Below are positions 60,448 to 64,000 of a DNA stretch of 64,000 nt, in pieces. A program made the translations under genes and the position numbers. The DNA lies in contig JASBRV010000084.1 of assembly GCA_030149295.1 (NCBI GenBank), positions 1 to 64,000 of the forward strand. Reading direction: 5' to 3'. The stretch comes from Bacteriovoracales bacterium. GTDB taxonomy: Bacteria > Bdellovibrionota > Bacteriovoracia > Bacteriovoracales > Bacteriovoracaceae. Below the pieces are notes generated by a model, which was not told the DNA's origin, ran no database searches, and saw only the letters and a list, made by a program, of their open reading frames with translations. Within the stretch, counting starts at the first letter, position 1. Every line of letters begins with the position of its first letter.

Positions 60448-62358
60448 GTGAATCAAAACGAAAGTCTTAAAGACTTCTTCTTAGATGAAGTGCTCCCCTT
60501 CTTTTCCACTCCCTTTAAAAAATCGGAGTTAGGAAAGAAACTACTTTTCTCTATTCTTTTCTTTTCCACTATTGTGACCTTAGTTCTAACAAGTATCCAA
60601 ATTTATGTGGATTACCGATCTGGTATTAATAATATCTACGAGTCCGTAGACCAAATAAAACTTACTCAGTTGGAATCTTTGGCGCAGAACTTGTGGAATA
60701 TCAACAATGAACAAATACAAATACAGCTCAAAGGTCTGCTAGAAATTGAAACCGTTCATTCCCTCACTATTTACCCAAAAGACAATGAGCCTATAAGTCT
60801 AAGTAAAAATCTTGATACTTTTCGTGAAATTGTCACCAACTACCCCATCAATTACCAGCGAAATGGAAAGACCATCAACTTAGGTACTTTAAGAATTGTG
60901 AGTGAAGTATCTCCCGTTGTTAAACAAATTGAATCAAGAATCCTCATCATTCTTCTGGCCCAAGGGGCTAAGACTTTTATCGTCTCTTTATTCATTCTTT
61001 TTATTTTTAATATTTTAGTTTCCAAGCACCTTTTGGCCGTAAGTAAATTTGCCAAGGAAACAAGTCTTGATAATATCGGAAAGAAGTTAATTCTTTCCCG
61101 CGGCCTTCAAGAAAAACCTGATGAACTTGATGAACTGGCTTATAATCTTAATCTTATGCAAGATAAGATTCGACGAGAGGTCTTACAAAGAAAGGGTTTT
61201 CAAGACCAGCTTCTTCAATCCCAAAAAATGGAGGCACTAGGAACTCTTGCCTCAGGTATTGCTCACGATTTTAATAACATTCTCCAAGGCCTTTACAATG
61301 CTCTCTTTCTCCTTGAAGAGGAATGTATCGATAATGCTGACGCCTTACAGAGACTTAATACCGCCAATCATTTGGTTGATCGTGCCCGGGAACTCGTCAA
61401 ACAAATTCTTATTTACACAAGACAAAAGGAAGGTGTTTTTAGTCAGTTCTCCCCCATACCTCCCGTGCAAGATGTTGTTGAAATATTAAGAGCGGCCAGA
61501 AAAAATCAAGTAACAATTGATCTCTTTATAGAACCCCTTAACGGACAAATCTTTGGGGACAAGACCCAACTCAAGCAGGTCTTGCTTAATCTAGGGAACA
61601 ATTCTCTCCATGCTCTTGAGGATGTAGATAACCCACAGTTAAAAATTTATATTCGCTCTAGCATCATAGGTCAGCATAATCCTAAAAATTTAGAGCCTGG
61701 AAATTATTTAGAAATCAAGGTTCATGACAATGGACATGGAATGGCTAAAGAGACTCAAGAAAGAATTTTTGAACCCTTCTTTACGACCAAAGACATAGAT
61801 AAAGGAACAGGACTAGGCTTAAGTGTTGTTCAAGGTATTATAGAAAGACATAACGGTATGATTGAGGTGGATAGCAAAACTAATATCGGAACCACTTTTA
61901 CTCTCTATTTACCACTCACTAAAAAAGAGCTGCAAATTGAAGCCTTTATCTATAACGGAGATGAAAAAATATTTATTATTTCCAACGACCACCAGGTTGA
62001 AAAAGTTTTAGAAGATACGCTTAAAGAACTAAAGCATGACTTCTCCACCTTTGAGTCAGCTTTCTTAGCTCTTGAAGCCATTAAGAGTTTTGTAAAAAAT
62101 GAAGCCAATAAAAATGCCATCGTTATTATAGATCAGTACCTTGATGAATTTTCTTCAGAAGAGTTAGTGAGGAAAATAAGACAATTTTTCAAGGTCATGC
62201 CAATCATATTTCTTGGTGATGATTTCTTTGACATCCCCCTTTACCTAAGGGCAACCAAAGTCGATCGGAGCTACTTCACGTCTCAACCAGATGGCCATCA
62301 ACAAAATCCAGAAGAATTATTAAGGTTTATTGAATCCGCTTTCAAAGCAATATCCTAA
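60448..62358 (+). CDS. Hybrid sensor histidine kinase with degenerate C-terminal receiver
   Basis: The 636-aa protein starts at GTG 60448 (TTG at 60445 also in frame). Two membrane helices (about 32-52 and 163-190) bracket a periplasmic sensor region. The HisKA box G-I-A-H-D-F-N-N-I-L has its His near residue 274. The HATPase domain shows G-N-N-S-L-H-A-L (N box), V-H-D-N-G-H-G-M (G1) and D-K-G-T-G-L-G-L-S-V (G2). The C-terminal part (about 510-630) is receiver-like, with phosphoacceptor-position Asp in V-I-I-D-Q-Y-L-D-E, but the acidic pair of the first strand reads S-N-D. It follows ccsA by 12 nt and precedes apt. Confidence 0.9.
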   Translation: MNQNESLKDFFLDEVLPFFSTPFKKSELGKKLLFSILFFSTIVTLVLTSIQIYVDYRSGINNIYESVDQIKLTQLESLAQNLWNINNEQIQIQLKGLLEIETVHSLTIYPKDNEPISLSKNLDTFREIVTNYPINYQRNGKTINLGTLRIVSEVSPVVKQIESRILIILLAQGAKTFIVSLFILFIFNILVSKHLLAVSKFAKETSLDNIGKKLILSRGLQEKPDELDELAYNLNLMQDKIRREVLQRKGFQDQLLQSQKMEALGTLASGIAHDFNNILQGLYNALFLLEEECIDNADALQRLNTANHLVDRARELVKQILIYTRQKEGVFSQFSPIPPVQDVVEILRAARKNQVTIDLFIEPLNGQIFGDKTQLKQVLLNLGNNSLHALEDVDNPQLKIYIRSSIIGQHNPKNLEPGNYLEIKVHDNGHGMAKETQERIFEPFFTTKDIDKGTGLGLSVVQGIIERHNGMIEVDSKTNIGTTFTLYLPLTKKELQIEAFIYNGDEKIFIISNDHQVEKVLEDTLKELKHDFSTFESAFLALEAIKSFVKNEANKNAIVIIDQYLDEFSSEELVRKIRQFFKVMPIIFLGDDFFDIPLYLRATKVDRSYFTSQPDGHQQNPEELLRFIESAFKAIS

Positions 62359-62368
62359 AGGTAATAAT

Positions 62369-62911
62369 ATGAATGATCACATCAAAGCTAAAATAAGAAC
62401 AGTCCCCCATTGGCCAAAAAAAGGCATCATGTTTAGAGACATAACCAGTCTTTTACAGGATGCCAAAGGACTAAGAGATACAATCAAAGCTCTCGTAAAA
62501 AGATGCCAAGAAACTTATCCCGGTCAAGTAGATGTTATAGCAGGTATCGAAGCAAGAGGATTTATCCTTGGTTCTGCCATGGCCTATGAGATGAACTTGG
62601 GATTTGTTCCCATTAGAAAAAAAGGAAAGCTACCCGGAGAAACTTATTCTCAAGACTATGAGCTAGAATATGGCACCGACACAATAGAAATCCATAAAGA
62701 CTCTTTTAAACCGGGACAAAAAGTTTTACTGGTTGATGACCTCCTTGCCACTGGTGGTACATGCCTAGGTGCTTATCAACTCATAAAAAAAACAGGGGCA
62801 GAAGTCGTTGAAGCCTGCTTTATAGTCGACCTCCCTGACCTTAAAGGTGGAGAAAAACTAACAAAACACAACATCCCCTGGTCGGCCCTCGTCGAGTTTG
62901 AGGGTGAATAA
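62369..62911 (+). CDS. apt: Adenine phosphoribosyltransferase
   Basis: I start at ATG 62369 (180 aa), with AAAGG 7 nt upstream; an earlier in-frame ATG lies inside the kinase gene. The sequence has K-K-G-I-M-F-R-D-I-T, G-I-E-A-R-G-F-I-L-G and the PRPP motif V-L-L-V-D-D-L-L-A-T-G-G-T, typical of Apt. It makes AMP from adenine and PRPP. Its stop is followed by a run of ten A. Confidence 0.95.
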   Translation: MNDHIKAKIRTVPHWPKKGIMFRDITSLLQDAKGLRDTIKALVKRCQETYPGQVDVIAGIEARGFILGSAMAYEMNLGFVPIRKKGKLPGETYSQDYELEYGTDTIEIHKDSFKPGQKVLLVDDLLATGGTCLGAYQLIKKTGAEVVEACFIVDLPDLKGGEKLTKHNIPWSALVEFEGE

Positions 62912-62919
62912 AAAAAAAA
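62910..62919 (-). terminator. Ten-T tract at the end of the FliG-like gene (minus strand)
   Basis: On the minus strand ten T follow the stop codon of the FliG-like gene by 2 nt. The preceding stem is weak, so this is only a possible terminator; on the plus strand the same run overlaps the apt stop. Confidence 0.3.
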
Positions 62920-62921
62920 GC

Positions 62922-63356
62922 TCAAACAAACTCGTCACCTTTAGCATCTAGGACAAGAACGCCTTTATTAATGAGGTCAATGCAAATATCCTTGATTTTT
63001 TGCGAGGCTTCCTCAGCTTGTGAGCGAGGAACTTTTGTATTTTCCATAAGATCTTTCAGTTCTTCGCTCATACGAGTACTTAACGATTCGAGAAAGAACA
63101 ACTGAATTTTTTGGTCTTCCAATTTAAGTGCCAAAGCTAAGTCCTTTAATTTAACCGCCTTCAGGAAGTCAGGTAACATTTTTGGGGTCATAAGGGTTAG
63201 TTGTTCAAAACGAAAGAGATGTTCTTTGATGAGAGAAGCCATATGAGGGTCCTTTTGCATCATAAGCTCAAGCACTTTATCTTTTTGACCTTTGGGTAGA
63301 CCATTAAGCATATCTGCGGCGACATCAATGGAGCTCAAATTCTTTTTTTTATTCAT
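62922..63356 (-). CDS. FliG C-terminal-domain-like protein
   Basis: The 144-aa protein resembles the middle/C-terminal part of the flagellar switch protein FliG: M-M-Q-K-D-P-H-M-A-S-L-I-K-E-H-L-F-R-F-E-Q-L, L-K-D-L-A-L-A-L-K-L and later E-E-A-S-Q-K-I-K-D-I-C match the FliG pattern. The N-terminal domain that anchors FliG to FliF is missing, and full FliG has about 330 aa. No flagellar gene is visible nearby. It may be a regulator or paralogue of the switch, or a general MgtE/FliG-like helical module. GGAG lies 6 nt before the ATG. Confidence 0.6.
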   Translation of the reverse strand: MNKKKNLSSIDVAADMLNGLPKGQKDKVLELMMQKDPHMASLIKEHLFRFEQLTLMTPKMLPDFLKAVKLKDLALALKLEDQKIQLFFLESLSTRMSEELKDLMENTKVPRSQAEEASQKIKDICIDLINKGVLVLDAKGDEFV

Positions 63357-63377
63357 ATGCCACTCCCCCTATCGCTT

Positions 63378-64000
63378 TCAAATTATTTTAGGCCTCATGT
63401 GAGGTTTAGCATAAGGAAGTCGCTTCCCATTACCCTCCAAGTTCAAATAATGATCCAGTCCCACACAAAGAAGGGGATCACTTTTTTCATATAAAACTTG
63501 GCCATCATCATCCAAATACTTTTCTTCAATATATACTTCTTGAACTTCACCAATAAGAAGAAGTGTTCCATTTTCTGGAATTTCAACAAATCTGATATAT
63601 TTCATAGTCCACGATATCGGTGCTTCAAAAACGTGAGGACAAGAAAACTCTCCCCTTTTTATGGCCGTGAATTCGCAGGCATCAAATTCACTTTCCTCTT
63701 TTGAAAACCGAGCGGAAGTTAAATGAGCATTCTTTGCGAGAGAGTAAGGAACACAATTAAGTGAATAATACTTATTCTCTAGGATATTTTCATAGGTGTG
63801 TCTTTCGACGGTCGTAGGCCTAAAAATCATTCCCATAAGTGGCGGATTCGCACCCAGATGAAAAACGGAAGAAAAAATCGCTAAATTCTGATATCCATTT
63901 TTATCTTCAGTTCCCACAAGAAAAGGGGTTTTAATTCCAGAAAGAGTATTAAAAAAGCGTGCACGCTTTCTTTCCTCTTCCTTATTTTTACAGTTTTTAA
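63378..64000 (-). CDS. Flavin reductase-like / flavoredoxin protein (5' end outside the window)
   Basis: The frame stays open to the right edge of the window; the first codons of the gene are outside. About 207 residues are seen. The segment N-T-L-S-G-I-K-T-P-F-L-V-G-T, followed by Y-Q-N-L-A-I-F-S-S-V-F-H-L-G-A-N-P-P and M-G-M-I-F-R-P, is the FMN-binding flavin reductase-like (flavoredoxin) signature. It probably binds FMN and acts in flavin or disulphide reduction. A GTG at 63917 lies inside the conserved domain and is not the true start. Confidence 0.82.
   Translation of the reverse strand, partial: KNCKNKEEERKRARFFNTLSGIKTPFLVGTEDKNGYQNLAIFSSVFHLGANPPLMGMIFRPTTVERHTYENILENKYYSLNCVPYSLAKNAHLTSARFSKEESEFDACEFTAIKRGEFSCPHVFEAPISWTMKYIRFVEIPENGTLLLIGEVQEVYIEEKYLDDDGQVLYEKSDPLLCVGLDHYLNLEGNGKRLPYAKPHMRPKII

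Noticed and set aside
1-64000. tRNA, rRNA, CRISPR arrays, insertion sequences, prophage
   Set aside because: I looked through the gaps and frames and found no tRNA T-loop, no regularly spaced repeats, and no transposase, integrase or phage structural gene.

Overview
The window is a low-GC, densely packed bacterial chromosome segment with 56 protein genes (the first and last run off the window) and no rRNA, tRNA, transposon, prophage or CRISPR array that I can see. Family content (DUF4416, System II cytochrome c biogenesis, heptose-LPS genes, PilZ protein, FliG-like protein, many large signal-peptide proteins of unknown family) points to a Gram-negative bacterium of the old Deltaproteobacteria/Bdellovibrionota sphere. 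A marine Bacteriovorax/Halobacteriovorax-like predator is my best guess, but this is inference from gene content only.

Layout. 0.3-14.1 kb: a surface or exopolysaccharide locus with a PilZ protein, four GT4-type glycosyltransferases, a WecA/MraY-type initiating phosphotransferase, a CNNM/DUF21-CBS membrane protein, an SLBB export-like protein, a Wzy/O-antigen-ligase-like protein, a Wzz-like protein and two tandem BY-kinase-like ATPases with damaged P-loops. 14.2-22.1 kb: a minus-strand run of lytic transglycosylase, cmk, GT9 heptosyltransferase, heptose kinase, DUF4416, pheS and pheT. 22.3-27.4 kb: a DUF255 thioredoxin-like protein, a CoA-transferase, a small secreted protein behind a striking leader RNA, an MscS channel and a methyltransferase. 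27.6-38.5 kb: exported proteins without recognised family (1258, 657, 655 and 325 aa), a subtilase-like protein, an M15 peptidase and one thioesterase. 38.8-47.8 kb: a 47-aa membrane protein, a TPR protein, Nif3-like, LysR, a small secreted protein, DUF4442, proC and putA. 47.8-52.6 kb: a second group of unknown exported proteins. 52.6-64 kb: GNAT, cytochrome c, thiamine pyrophosphokinase-like, an S45 acylase, a DUF1624 protein, ResB/CcsA cytochrome c assembly, a hybrid histidine kinase, apt, a FliG-like protein and a flavin reductase-like protein.

Three regulatory or architectural themes stand out. (1) Sigma-54-type -24/-12 boxes precede several genes. One matches the consensus perfectly and drives an easily missed 47-aa membrane protein. 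Another would start a transcript just before three consecutive hairpins that each present GGA in the loop, the hallmark of CsrA/RsmA-binding RNA. (2) At least eight plus-strand genes have a -10-like hexamer 6-7 nt before the start codon, which suggests leaderless mRNAs. (3) Nine of eleven convergent gene pairs overlap at their 3' ends, four of them by exactly 4 bp with interlocked stop codons.

The least explained part is the exported-protein cluster at 27.6-38.5 kb. Two of its proteins share a C-terminal I-S-x-R-Y motif, and a minimal subtilase-like protein is coupled to a 1258-aa protein with a long G/A-x3 repeat.
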